Program-made: the position numbers and the translations under genes | Part shown: positions 15,380 to 28,200 of the stretch, piece after piece | How the letters are laid out: each line of letters starts with the position of its first letter | Numbering within the stretch: the first letter of the stretch is position 1 | Notes under the pieces: model-generated | Databases searched by the model: none | The model's input: the letters and a program-made list of their open reading frames with translations, nothing else | What the model was told of the DNA's origin: nothing | Source of the DNA: Chromobotia macracanthus | Lineage: Eukaryota > Chordata > Actinopteri > Cypriniformes > Botiidae | Assembly: GCA_036877525.1 (NCBI GenBank) | Contig: JAZGTH010000107.1 | Location: 1,917,501 to 1,981,500 of the forward strand | Reading direction: 5' to 3' | Length of the DNA: 64,000 nt

Positions 15380-15397
15380 TGCCTTAACTGGTGTCAC
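15380..15397 (+). promoter_or_regulatory. cacna1i: U12-type branch site and AC acceptor
   Basis: TGCCTTAACT at 15380-15389 differs at one position from the U12 branch-site consensus TTCCTTAACT. The branch adenosine would lie 10-11 bases before CAC at 15395-15397. No AG exists between the in-frame TGA at 15372-15374 and the conserved tryptophan codon at 15399, so a normal AG acceptor giving NPWFE is impossible. Using AC, the exon's first base A completes CC-A (Pro), restoring NPW. Confidence 0.75.
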
Positions 15398-18300
15398 ATG
15401 GTTCGAGCATGTGAGCATGCTGGTCATTCTGTTGAACTGTGTGACTCTGGGCATGTTCCAGCCATGTGAGGACCTCAAGTGCCAGTCTGAGTGGTGTATC
15501 ATCCTACAGGTGAGTCTCACTAACTTAGGCATTGAGGGAAGGTAATAATGTGATTGTTGTATATGTTTTATGATTTAATTTTCTTCAGCATCACTGTATA
15601 ACACCATTTGAAGACACAGTGGTCCCTAAAAGCAATGCTGCAAAACTGTACAAATTGCATTGTATAAAAATAACATATTACCAAAAAATAATATTTTTGC
15701 AATAACCCTCACTACATGTGTACACATTTACACTACAAATTGTTTTTATTTGAAGAGTGTTTTGCTTGAATTGTGTGAATGTTATCTTTTATAGCCACTA
15801 ATTACTGAAATTATTACATGATGGCATTAAGGGTCCAAATACTTTTTTGGCCACTGCACATAAGAACTCGTTTTGTATTCCTATAAAGTTTCCTTACCCT
15901 TTTATATATTTGTTTGTTTTATTATTTTTGGGTCCAGTGTCTGTTTTTAGGATTGTCCCACGATCAAGTTGGGTTTTGGCCCATGTTTTGTGGCATGAGC
16001 AGGTTTCAGGGGTCAGTGCAAACTTAGCCAGATATCACAGACAGTGGCATTTTATTTCTGTAGTTTTGTAATTCTCTATGACTCTGCCCCACACACACCT
16101 CTGGGCTGACTGGGTACTGTGGGAAATTTTAACATCCTAAAGACCCTTCCAGCAGTACCAGCAGGATTTGGGTCAGCTAAGACCAGAAGCAGGAACACTA
16201 AAGAACATGAACTAGATTGTAGCAGATCTTCTCACTCACTCAAACTGTGAGCAAATTCATATACACATATATGCATTTATTCTCTGCCTCTGTCATAGTT
16301 TTTCATTGCTTTTTCATCACTGTAAATAGAAACCTGGTGTGAAATATCGACTCTGCCTTCCCTGTAGGATGTCTGCTGTACTGTATTTAGATATTAATGT
16401 GGTCTGTGTTCACAGGCGTTTGATGACTGCATCTTCGCCTTCTTTGCTGTGGAGATGGTCATTAAAATGATAGCCCTGGGGATTTTTGGATCTAAGTGTT
16501 ACCTTGGTGACACGTGGAACCGCCTAGACTTCTTCATTGTCATGGCAGGGTGAGAAATCCTGCCTCTTTCTCACTTGCCACTCATGTATTTATCCATTAT
16601 CACAATAGTAAAGCTAGTCAGTAGGGACTTACTGCTCAATTTGCAGGCCCTCAGTTGGGAAATAGAATTACTCTGAGCCTTGTCAGTGCTCAGATTGATT
16701 TAACATTCAAAAAACATTGGCCCTGTTGTTTAAAATGACCTTTCAATTAAACCCAGGAATAAACACATCAAGGCTTGTCTTTTAAAACCACATTTCTCTC
16801 ATAATATCGACACATTGAAAGATTGTCAGAGTCCTTCATTGTCTGACCTTCATTGTCTGATGCTTGACGTTGAAACTGAGGTATTTTTTGTCTGCTCCTC
16901 CAGGATGATGGAGTATTCACTGGACGGTCATAATGCCAGCCTATCAGCCATTCGGACTGTGCGAGTGCTCAGGCCCCTGCGAGCTATCAACAGAGTGCCC
17001 AGTAAGTGTGTGTCAGGATGGTAAAATCCATCTAAAACTGACTTATGTCTTTTTACTGGTCTAACCTAGTTTATTTGCTTGATCTAATTAGTTGACATAG
17101 GAAATCAGCTTGCTAGGAGCATAGCAACCATTACATAAAAGTTGGTTAACGTTTACTTCCTCCTCCTAATTTTTGTATGACAGTGAGGCTGCAGTGTGAA
17201 GAAAAGATTGTGGTTCCTCTGTTCTGCTCCTGGAGCAGTTCTGAAGTTGGTCGTAGATTTAGAGTACAGTTAAGTCCTCTCCACATCAGTTAAGTCCTCT
17301 CCACCTCTCCACAGAGTCTGCTGTTGCCGAGATGGAAGACGAGATATTGTGATTTATTTGCTTGTGGAGTGTTGCCGCAAGCAGAAGTGCTTTAGTACTA
17401 AATATTATTATGCACTGATGTGAATTGTGGATGTTAGTTTAGGTGCATGTGTGCACCCGTGTTCATTATTGAACAGCGTGCCAACTTGCACCTGGAGCCA
17501 TAATTCAAACACCAAGCTAGAAACCATTGGCAGCTCCATTGCATGGAGTGGCTCTTTATCTACTACCTATGTGTTTACACAAGAGTGAGTTAGCATGTTC
17601 ATCGCCTTCCATTATATGACCACATTCTCCTCCAGGGGCCTCATTAAAGTGGACAAATGCTGCTATGGCTCCACACTGTCTTTGGTGGGAGGGTTGTAGG
17701 CCACAGAGAAGGTGTTCACACTCTTCACTCAGACAGGACCATTTAAGGCCATCTACTCCTCACATCATGGACTTAAATTACATTAGTCTCACACACCCAC
17801 CTCAAACAGATTAGTCATGCGGTTCAGACCGGATGCTTTAATGTTCTCTGGGGGCTCTTCTCTAGATGATGTTTGGTGATGTTTTTCCTGCTCTTGCAGT
17901 CAGGAATTCAGCATTGTGTCATCTAAAAAAAGCACAGACAGTCTGAAACTGATTAATTTGAAATGTTTATGAGTATCTCTAGGTAACAGGCCATCTATCT
18001 TTGAACAATGGGACAGTTTGAGTTTCTGTGTTTACAGTGGTCTGTCTTTAAAACAGGACCATTTGACAAGATTACAGTTCATTTAAATGTGTCCATGCCA
18101 AGTTTTTCTGCTTTTTGCAGTTTGTTGTTATTTATTTGGACAGTGTCATTTTTCACTGGCTGAAACTTTGGTGAGTTTATATTAGCATCTGAAATAAACC
18201 CCTCAGGGCTTTCCTATTATGGTATTTCTCAGTCTCATTTTATATGCACTGTTTTTAAGCTTACATAGTGCCAAAGAATAATACAAGACAAGATTTTTAC

Positions 18301-21300
18301 ATTCTCCAACAAATGTGAGTATTGCCTGCCTGCTTCATCAAAATGCTAGTGCATTCTGGGTAGTTGGCCAGGGTATTGCTGTGTGGTTGCTAAGGTGTTC
18401 TGAGTGGTTGTCATCACATTGCTGTGCAGTTGCTAGGACATTCTGTGGATTGCTGGCAAAATGTGTCTCTATATTTGATATATTTAAAGAATGTGTCTCT
18501 AAATGTATTCCTCAAAATATTATTGTATATATTATAATATTAATATAAATATTATAAATATATTGTGTCTCAAAATATTGTCTTTTATCTGTCTATTGTT
18601 TAATAAGTAGTTTATACATCTGCTTTTAAAAATAAGATATAAAAATGTCATGCAAACCCGGAAAAACAGCAAGCATCACACACATAACCTCTGCCTCTGT
18701 GTTGTTTTGTGTCTGTGTTGCAGGTATGAGGATACTGGTTACTCTGCTTCTAGATACTCTGCCTATGTTAGGCAACGTCCTCCTGCTGTGCTTTTTTGTG
18801 TTCTTTATATTCGGGATTGTCGGGGTGCAGCTCTGGGCTGGACTTCTAAGGAATCGCTGTTTCATGCCGGATGACGTGAAAGCGTAAGTACTGCCGGCCT
18901 CTTATCTGACAGTCGACTTAGTCCCTTTCCCGCCTCTTTTCCTCATCTCTCCTTGGGGAGTGCGTCAGCACTTCTGATATAATTCAAAGTGGCATCCAAC
19001 TGTTGCCAGCAGCAATGGCATTTCAGTCAGTGACAGTCTTGTAAACCGAACATCACACTCTGGTGTAAAATCAGTGTCGAGCATCAGCTCCTGAGCTCTG
19101 AAGCTACATATACCTCTAAGTACTTTTGTGCAAAGGTAAAGACATATTAGATGACAAAACGTAGAGTCCAGACTGAAGTCAAATAGCAGTCCTCAAAATG
19201 GACTGTTTCAGAACTAATACATTTTGATATAATGGAACAAATTAGTGCTCTGTAAGTGCCTGTGTTTGTGTAATGGCCCCTGTGTTTCAAATACACTAGA
19301 ACAGCAGCATTTTCATCTGTCAATTCTTATTTAACTGTAAATGTGAGCTAATGAACTGCATTGGTCTGATGTAGTTTCTGTTTTGTAATGTTAGTTGTTC
19401 CTGAACTTTCTGTGGCTTTGTGTTTTGTTAAAATTGACTTTTTATGTTTGAGGCCCTAGATACACAGATACTGTGTGCAAATATGATAATGTTGAAATTA
19501 ACCTTTTGTTTTCCCTTGAAATCATTTTAATATGTTCCTTTGACTTGGTCTACCACAAAGCAGACCTGCACTTTTTAGATATGTGCCTGGTATCTCTTTA
19601 GGTAAAAATTATGACCACAGTAAAACAACAAAAACTGACAGGAGTTAAAGATTCTTAGTATATGATAATTCCTTGTCTCATATATGTTGCCTTGTTTTAT
19701 ATTTTGGGACCCCAAGCTTAAGTAGCATGTTGTATTTAACTGTTGATTCAACTGACATGTATCTATGTAATTATCAGGAAAATGGTGTGTGATCTCTATA
19801 ATGTTTCAGAGTCAGTACAGTTACAGTAAGAAAATATTCTACATTGTGTTTTCTTTTTAACAGCCACTACAATCTGTCGTTCATGAATCAGTACTACATG
19901 CACGAGGAAGGTGAGGACAACCCCTTCATCTGCTCCACCACTAAGGAGAATGGTATGCTGCGCTGCAACGCGGTGTCCCCCCTCAAGGAGGGGGATATTG
20001 AGTGCACCTTAAAAACACCTCCACCGGGACATGCCTACTTTGGCCTGGATGGACCCAGCAAGAACACCTGTGTTAACTGGAATCAGTATTACAATGTGTG
20101 TCGGGCTGGGGAACTCAATCCTCACAAAGGGGCCGTGAACTTTGATAATATTGGATATGCCTGGATCGCAATATTCCAGGTAAGTTCCTCTCACAGTGGA
20201 ACAGTGTTTGTAATGCAGACTGACGTCTGCTAAATGACTAAATGTAAATGTAATGCAGATCTATCGGATCTGTCTTTCTATTACAGATGGTCCTTTTATT
20301 GTAATCTAAAGGTTGTGGAAGCCTATCAACATGGAAATGCACCACTAAAGGCCATTATTGTTCCTATATTGTCAAAGGCCCAAGATGGATGATGGGTTTT
20401 TATAACTTTTATTGCTTGATTTTCTTTTGAAAGGACAGTCTTGTTAAGCACGCTCCAACTGCACCAAATAATTGAATCATTTCTGAGCAAATGTCTGTTT
20501 TAGTCATTTCAGCTCCATTCTCCAAGAAAGCTCTGTGCAGTGATGAGATTTTTCGATCTTGTACCCCTGCCTTTGGATATAAAATCGGAAAAGAAAGAAT
20601 GTCTCGCTGCATATTAACTCCTCAGCGCTTTCAGTCAGTCCTCATCAGCAGAACTAAATCACCACAGACAGACTCGTGGCACAAACTCCTGTTTAAGAGT
20701 GTTTAATATGCACAGTCATGCTCTTGCACTGGGTCAGTTCAGCATGAGCACACAACAAGACCTGTGCTGTATTCAGTGGAAATTAATATGTTGGTCTCAT
20801 TTGTCTGATCATTACAAGTAGGTCAGTCACGTGGTGTCCCTATTGGCTTGGTTAATGACAGCACGAGGTATACGATTGCACAAGAGCACCTGGAGGGTTT
20901 TCACCTGTGTCAACTTAAGATCTTAATAGGACCTTGATTGCACTCATAAGATGACACCAATGGGAACAGGCTTCTCTGAAACATCTTGGCGTGTATTTTT
21001 GGGTGCATATAGGAAATATTCAGAGTGCTATTATTCAGAATTTCTCGTCACTATGCCTTGTGCACACTTGAGTATTTTAGTGATTCTGAAGTGTACTACA
21101 CTGATTGTGAGCCTGCATGTATTTGTATGTATTTGATGTATGTGCATTATGCAGTTTAAGGAGCACATTCATTTTAAAAACTGCACATGCTTTGTCTGCT
21201 AAAAATCTGATGATAGCAAAATTTATGCCACGCATGCTGTGCAATATATTAAAAAACAACTGTTACGGTCATCGTAATAAAAGTCTGTGATAAGTGGTGT

Positions 21301-22245
21301 AAAAATGAAGCATTTCCAGCAAGGCTGTCCCATTAACAAAGCTTAAATGTGACCAATTTTTGCATCAGGTATTCCAAACTCAATTGTGTGGATTGGCTGC
21401 AGAACAATGGCATATGAATGATCTCTTTAAATACCAAAACTTATTTCTTCCAGAACCAGACAATGAATCCAGTAGACAGTAGGGAGTAAGAGAGCAGAAA
21501 GAGACAGACTTGAGTTCAGGAACAGGGTCAGATGCTAAGTGATGCAGCTGGAGGGGAATTAAATGCTACGGTGAAGGTTACAAACACTAGATCAGGACGT
21601 CCAAAACAAATGACTCAATACTAACAGCCTTAACCCCTGCAATCTACTTTTTCTAACAGCAGTCAGACCTCTGGCATTTCTTAGTGCCGTGATCTGTAGG
21701 GCTCTACAGTGTTTTTATTTGATTTATATGTCATTTGCTCTTTCGGTTTAGTGGAACGTCTTTATCTCCAAACCACATTTCAAAATCTCTTGATGATGAG
21801 AAGAAACAGTACTATTACAAAGACTGTAGTGTTAAGCACTTTGTGTTCAATAACAGAATACAGGAGGAAATTAGTTATTGAGGTGTTTTTTATCTTTGTA
21901 GTTCATTTGCGTCTCAAGTAAGGGAACTGATTGAAACTTGTGTTATTATTTTGTATTCGTGAACAACACCCAGGAAAACAATACAATAAAATTGCAAGGT
22001 TTTATATTCCCCCGACCAACTCTGAAAATTGATCAAATTGATATGTGATCTTTCTGTTGAAAAGACCAGCACTGTTATTCACTTTTATAGGCTATTTTGT
22101 TGGTTGCTGGTTTGCTGCATCCAACTCAGTTTTTCTTTGTTTTTTTTCACAGGTTATTACTTTGGAAGGATGGGTGGACATTATGTACTATGTTATGGAT
22201 GCCCACTCCTTTTACAATTTTATATATTTTATACTGCTTATTATA
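15398..22245 (+). CDS. cacna1i: cacna1i exons 1-6 of the window: repeat I (S1 to start of S6)
   Basis: First visible exon 15398-15509 starts at the tryptophan of the family's NPWFE motif and encodes IS1 (SMLVILLNCVTLGMF). Exon 16416-16549 gives IS2-IS3 (KCYLGDTWNRLDFFIVMAG). Exon 16904-17001 gives the voltage sensor IS4 (RTVRVLRPLRAINRVPS). Exon 18724-18883 gives the S4-S5 linker and IS5. Exon 19864-20179 is the large extracellular loop with many cysteines, ending in NFDNIGYAWIAIFQ. Exon 22153-22245 holds the pore glutamate in TLEGW and the start of IS6. All acceptors are AG except the first, which ends in CAC behind a U12-like branch site (see findings). Confidence 0.92.
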
Positions 22246-25200
22246 GTAAGTATGCTCTGTCTGAAAGTATTTTATAATCCTGGTTTACAGAGATGATTTT
22301 AAAAACAGAGTTGGTGATAAAGTGAAGACTTCTGTGTTCGTCTGTGTCCTTCAGGTGGGTTCCTTCTTCATGATCAACCTGTGCCTGGTTGTAATAGCAA
22401 CCCAGTTCTCTGAAACGAAGCAGCGTGAGAACCAGCTAATGCAGGAGCAGAGAGCACGCTACCTCTCCAATGACAGCACACTGGCCAGCTACTCTGAGCC
22501 TGGAAGCTGCTATGAGGAGATGCTCAGGTACATCAGCCACCTGTACCGCAAAGTGAAGCGTCGGGCTTCCCGCATCTACCACGGTTGGCAGAGCAAGCGC
22601 AGGAAGAAGGTGAACCCCAACAGCGGGCTGAGTGGGGGAGGTGGGGCTGGAGGCGGAGCTAATGGCCACAGCAGGCACAGGAGTGGGGGTCACTGGGTCC
22701 GCTCCATCCACAACCTCATACAGCAGCACCAACGTCAGCACTGTCACCTCAGCAATGGCAGCCCCAGCCCTTTGGCCCCCACAGGGCCTGGCGAGGCCAT
22801 GGAGATGAAGTGCATGACAATGGGACCACAACTTACTGTGTCCTCTCAGCCAATGGCTGTGCAGAATCTTTCTTCCAGGACTCAATCAGTGCAAAGCATC
22901 TATCAAGGTGACTTTCATGAGGCCTCACAGGTGCGGGGGGGCACCATGACAGGCATGCCGGCACTCGGGCGACTAAATGGGGGGATGAACTATCCAACCA
23001 TCTTGCCCTCCTTTATTTGCAGCTACACAGGCAGCAACACTGCGGGTAATGGCAGGGGGGACTCGAACCCTGATTTAGAATGTGAAGTGATTGATCCCTT
23101 CGAGAAGATGCAGCAGCTCATGGGAGAGCAAAGTAAGTGTCATTGTTTCCACTTCCCATCAAGTGCAGCTGAACTCACCTCACATTGCCTGTTTCAAGAT
23201 AATGCATTCTCAGAAGTGATTGTTAGCCATTTACAGATGTGGCGGAAAATCAATTCCTCAAATGTTAAAGTCATTAACACAATCTTTAAGGGAGTGAGGC
23301 GACAGCCAGCACTTCACCAGTGACTGGCTATCAAGAGCAGAAAATGAATGATATTTCAGCCCTTAAAATTCCTGCAGCCCTGCAACAACAGTTTATTTCT
23401 CATGTTAGAAAGATAGGCCAAGACAACAGGCTTACTCTATCACTGAGGTAAAAAGTCAGTTGGTTTATAAGGATTTAGTTTGCTTGGGCTTTGTGTAGTC
23501 AAATAGAGTTTAGTAATGTAGTAAGTAATTTCAAACCTTTGTGAGTTTCTTGTGTGGAACACAAAAGGAGATGTTAGGCATAATGTTGTCAGTGCTTATT
23601 TGCCTACAATGAAAGTGAATGTGGATGGTCTCTTCAAAAAGGACAAACCAGCACCAATAACGTTTTGAAAGTTGTATGACACAGGATGCACCTTATACCA
23701 ATTCTTCTGAAGCTATACAATAGCTTTACATGCAGAACAGAGTAAAATTAAGTAACAGAGTGAAGTTAAGTAACTTCATAAATAGAATTCAGTGCATTAG
23801 GTTTTGCATCATTTTTGATCATTTTTGTTTGTTCAACCAAGATGTCCCTTTCATATCCAAGATAGTCTTTTTATTTCCCCACCTGTCTGTGCAGAATGAC
23901 TGTTTGAGGGTTTCTGGCATGGAGCAGGAATCTGTGCTGGATGTTTACTTGTAATTTACAGTCCCTGCCAGCAGTAATGTGTGATTGCTGCTTGAGTCAC
24001 CTCCACTCTAGCTCATTATCACAGGCCAAAGTGGGCCACTGTGTATGATTACGTACTCCGGAAACGCATTAGAATAAGAGCACAGCCCTGTACATACTCT
24101 GATTAGACCAATTAGCTTTATTCAGGGTTGTGAGATCACAAGATCAAGTCGAAGCAAAGCACTTGAACAGAACAGATCACAGAATATTTGAACAGAATAT
24201 TTCTCATTGACCGTGGCTGGAAAAGTAAACGTATTGAAAAACTAGTTTTATTGATTTGACTGATCAAAATGAACAGAGAAAAAAGAGTTGACTGTGAACT
24301 GTATTGATGTCTGTGATTTAAGTCAGCTAAAAGAAATCATGTGGATGATTTAGACATCAGAGTGCAGCAGCACATAATGATCAGTCATTCCTGAGAGATG
24401 CCTTCCACCCAAAAGTAAACAATGCACTTAACAGTGGCAGTCACTCGTTCTGAACATCCAAAACTTGATGACACACAATACAAAATACAGCAAATAACAG
24501 ACAGTTCACATCAACACAACAATTACATTGATTGGGTGTGTAATGATAAAACAGAATTTTAATTTCTGCATGAACTGTTGCTTTTAATTGTCTGAGAGAG
24601 AGGTCATTAAAAAACTAAAATATGACTATTTGTACTTCATGAAACCTTTACTTGCATTGCAAATGCATGTCAAGGGAAAGTATGAAATAAGCAACACAAA
24701 AATGTTATGACTCCTTTGAATTAGTTCAGTTGTTCAAACAAGTGTTCTGGCCTGTGGTTTTTCTCTGTGGAACTGTGTTCATGGTTCTTAAGTACAGCAG
24801 CTGTTGACTGACTGTGTTTTTCCCTGTGCAGGTCACAGTCGTGTACTGCTGCAGATGGCTGGTGTGGTGCCCAGCCCGCTGCTCCTAGAGCTTCTGAGCT
24901 GCTCATATTGTGCAAGAGCTCTGGAGACCATGGACCTAGAGCTCGGAGATTCAGACTGCTCCAGGTCAGAGGGGGATGTAGTGTACGAGTTCTCCCATGG
25001 AGTGGAGTTTAAACCCGGCCGCTCATCCCATCATAAAATCCTGGAGGAACGTAACCACCTGGCGCAGTGCTGGGAAAACTTCCGGGACAGATTAATACGT
25101 ATTGTGGACAGCAAATACTTCAGTCGTGGAATTATGATCGCCATCCTCATAAACACTTTAAGTATGGGGATTGAATATCATGAGCAGGTAAGTGCAAGTG

Positions 25201-28200
25201 TGGGCAGCTTCTCATTGCACATCCTGGTTTTCCGTAATAATCCACTCATCTGTTTTGCATCTGCTAGTGTCAGACATTTAGACAGAACTTTGGTAGTTTT
25301 TAAAATGATTGTTTGTACTGTAAGTAAACTTCCTGTAGGAGGAAACAAAGCCATTTGGTTCAAAGGAAATGTAGAAGTGCTGACTTGTGCCTGGTTTACA
25401 TCGATGTCTCAAGTATTTTTCAGCAGAAACTCATTGGTGTGGAATTATTTTCATTCAGAGAACAGTGCTGAAGATTCATAGCCATATTGGAACAACATTT
25501 CCCCTGGTTATGTAACCATAATGTACTGCAATGCTTCATGATGCACCTGTTTCTCATTTAGCCTTGTTGTTGAGATGTCCTGTAGAGATGATAGCACTCC
25601 TGGTTTCACCCAAACCTGTCGCTTGAGATTCAGCCACCCAGGTTATATGAGTGATGTGCGCCTATGCAAAACGCACCATCATAATGCTATGGTATTTTGA
25701 GTGGTTGTTAGGGAGTTGCTATGTGATTGCTAAGGTGTTCCGAATAGGTGTTAGCATTGCTATGCAGTATTTAAGACCTCCTGAGTGATTGCTAGGTGGT
25801 TACTTACTAGCTTAAGTCTAAATTCTCCCTTGAGAAATTCTCAAGGCTTGTTAAGATCTCTGGTCTATATGTGCTATAGTTATAGTGATGTGTGGTTTAG
25901 CAAATACTACTAATATATTTGGTGTTGCAACGGGTTGCAATAATAACTACACTGTGGGTGATGCTTGTATGAACATAGTTACAAGTTATTTTGCTTAAAG
26001 GCATTTGGTGTTGAAATAATGTTGAGGGACTCTGGTAAAAATAAGGCTCAGCTGCACCTTGCTCACACTTGTCACACTTGATTTTACATAATTGAACGAA
26101 CAATCTTTATAATTGAATATACACATGATAATAATACATTGGAACCTTTTAATTCTGTTAAATTATGCATGAGTACGTATGATTGATTAGTTACTAACAA
26201 AAGCATGACTTTTGAATACCAATGAAGGGCCTCAGTTAACACTTCTGTATCTGAAGTAAAATCTTTTATGTTTTATCTTGTTTTAATGTATTACTCCATT
26301 GGTTCATGTCATCTAATTAACCTAAGACACAAAAGAACAATCAAGTAGTCTTTAAAGCAGAAAGAGAAGGGGTTAAAATAGTTAGCAGACATTTGCTGTA
26401 GTGATTTTGGGTTTATAGTTTCTTTGCATAGAGATTTATAAACCTAAGAAATATTACCTATTATTTTCAGCTTATTACTTTGTAGCAAATCTGTAGCATG
26501 CTCTCGATTTCCACATACTATTTAGATTCACCCTCAGTTTGTAAATATGAATTAAAATTGTGTTAGCCATAATACACTTAAAATTGAAGGCTGGCAGTTA
26601 AGCAGTCCAGAGGGTGCATAGCAAACATTGTGTTTTTGTAAATATGAGATAATCAAGATAAATTGAAGCACTTCCAAAAATTCTTTAGCAATTTCCTTAC
26701 AGATGGTTATAAATTTCTTTCAAGTGTAAAGGTGATTAATTTAACAGTATGATGGTTGTGTAATTTAAAGGTTTAGTCATGTTGCTCTCAGTATATACTG
26801 TAAATATACAGTATTTCCTGTTCATTTTTTATTGATTTTTTTATTAAATTGAGGGTCTGTACTGCATGCCACAAATGCTGTCTATAGACATTAAGGAACT
26901 CGTGAAATAGATTTTGTGGTTTTTACATCATGTCTGTTCGCTTTTAGGCCATCAGTATGCTAGTGTACACATAGATATTGACATAATAAACTTACAAGAT
27001 ACACATATAAATGTGGAGCCTCCACACTGAAAGTGTGTCCAGAAAAGAATAAACCCTTCAGTTTGTTCCTTCCCTGTTTCCTGTGTCAACAGGAAATATG
27101 ACAACATGGGGAATGAAATTATTTTGACAATATCCAGTAATGTTTTAAGGACATGTGGGTCATGCAGAAGCATGACAAACGGGTTGTTTAAAGTCAACAT
27201 TAAATGATGTTTAGTGTAAAAGGCTATTTTCACTTCAGTTATCACAAAATCACATTTTAAGGCTTATCTATATAGTGTTTGTCCAGTGTGATGCCAGCTG
27301 TTGGAATACACTGTTGCTGTAACAGTTACTAAGGATTACAGTAATGAGATAAGGCAGGCTGCATTGATCTCTATACTAAATGCTTTTAGCACAGCAGAAG
27401 AAAGATGAGCCACTCAGTAGAGTCTCTGCACTGTCCAGGCAATCAGCCTCCTGATCGGATTTACATGAGGCCAGTGACAGTCTTCATTACTGCATTAGTC
27501 AGAGTCACTCACAGAGCAGAGCCCTGTACACTCCATCACTGAAGTCACAAAGTTATTTCAGGTTAATGAATGATGGGCATGATCGTTAGCTCTTTTTCTG
27601 TCCCATGATATTTGGGAAGTTGATGGTAAATACTTTTTGGGTCATATTTTGGGTCAGAATAATGTGCAGAGACACTATAACTAAACCATTAGAATCACTT
27701 ACACAGATGAATGAACTTTTTGTATCTCCTGCTTTAAGTTGTATTATTTCTGTTGTGTTTTGTATTGTTTGTTTTGATTTTTTACTTGTACTGTTGTAGT
27801 TGTACTGTATTTGTATTTGTAGTTGTACTGTTGTAACTGTTGTAGTTAGTAGTAGTAGTAGTAGTAGTAGTAGTAAACACTGTGGCAACAGTGGCTCAGC
27901 CAATGGTGTGAGTTTGGGTCAAGACTATCTGTTAAACACACTGTATACATTATTTAAGCACTTGGTAAACAATTTCATCCAAAGTGACTTGCAGTTTATT
28001 AAGAGTGTGCATTTTATCAGTTTATTTCCTGGGAACTAAACCCATGAGGTTGCCATTGTTAGTGCCATGCTCTACTAACTGAGCTACAGTACAGTTGTAT
28101 CAACAACCACACTGTATGCTTCATTACTCTATCTACCAAACACAATATAGTTTCTCAATGCATCAATGCTGTGTTTACATGCTGAATCTGGATGGTCACT

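Larger units (their letters stand above)
1..15397 (+). other. cacna1i: Non-coding stretch, inferred cacna1i intron 1 (3' part)
   Basis: No open frame of 15.4 kb encodes a recognisable protein. The missing first coding exon (start Met to the CNP of the NPWFE motif) was looked for and not found here, so it is presumably upstream. Content seen: the (GATA)n array at 470-561, a teleost dispersed repeat at about 9010-9480, a 12-bp-arm inverted repeat at 10861-10911, 'ctggtcta' palindromic repeat at about 11060-11115 and a cypriniform-type repeat at about 11200-11260. The rest looks like ordinary AT-rich intron. Confidence 0.6.

Noticed and set aside
22436..22885. 149-codon open frame on the minus strand
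   Set aside because: Lies entirely opposite cacna1i exon 7, low-complexity Ala/Ser/Thr content, no domain; it is an antisense shadow of a GC-rich exon.
27586..27903. Leu-rich 105-codon minus-strand frame that looks like a signal peptide
   Set aside because: The Leu run is the (TAG)n microsatellite read on the other strand; nothing else supports a gene.
28020..28095. Possible tRNA gene
   Set aside because: Contains a tRNA-like 'gggaactaaaccca' segment, but no complete cloverleaf or anticodon arm could be drawn; better explained as a SINE remnant.
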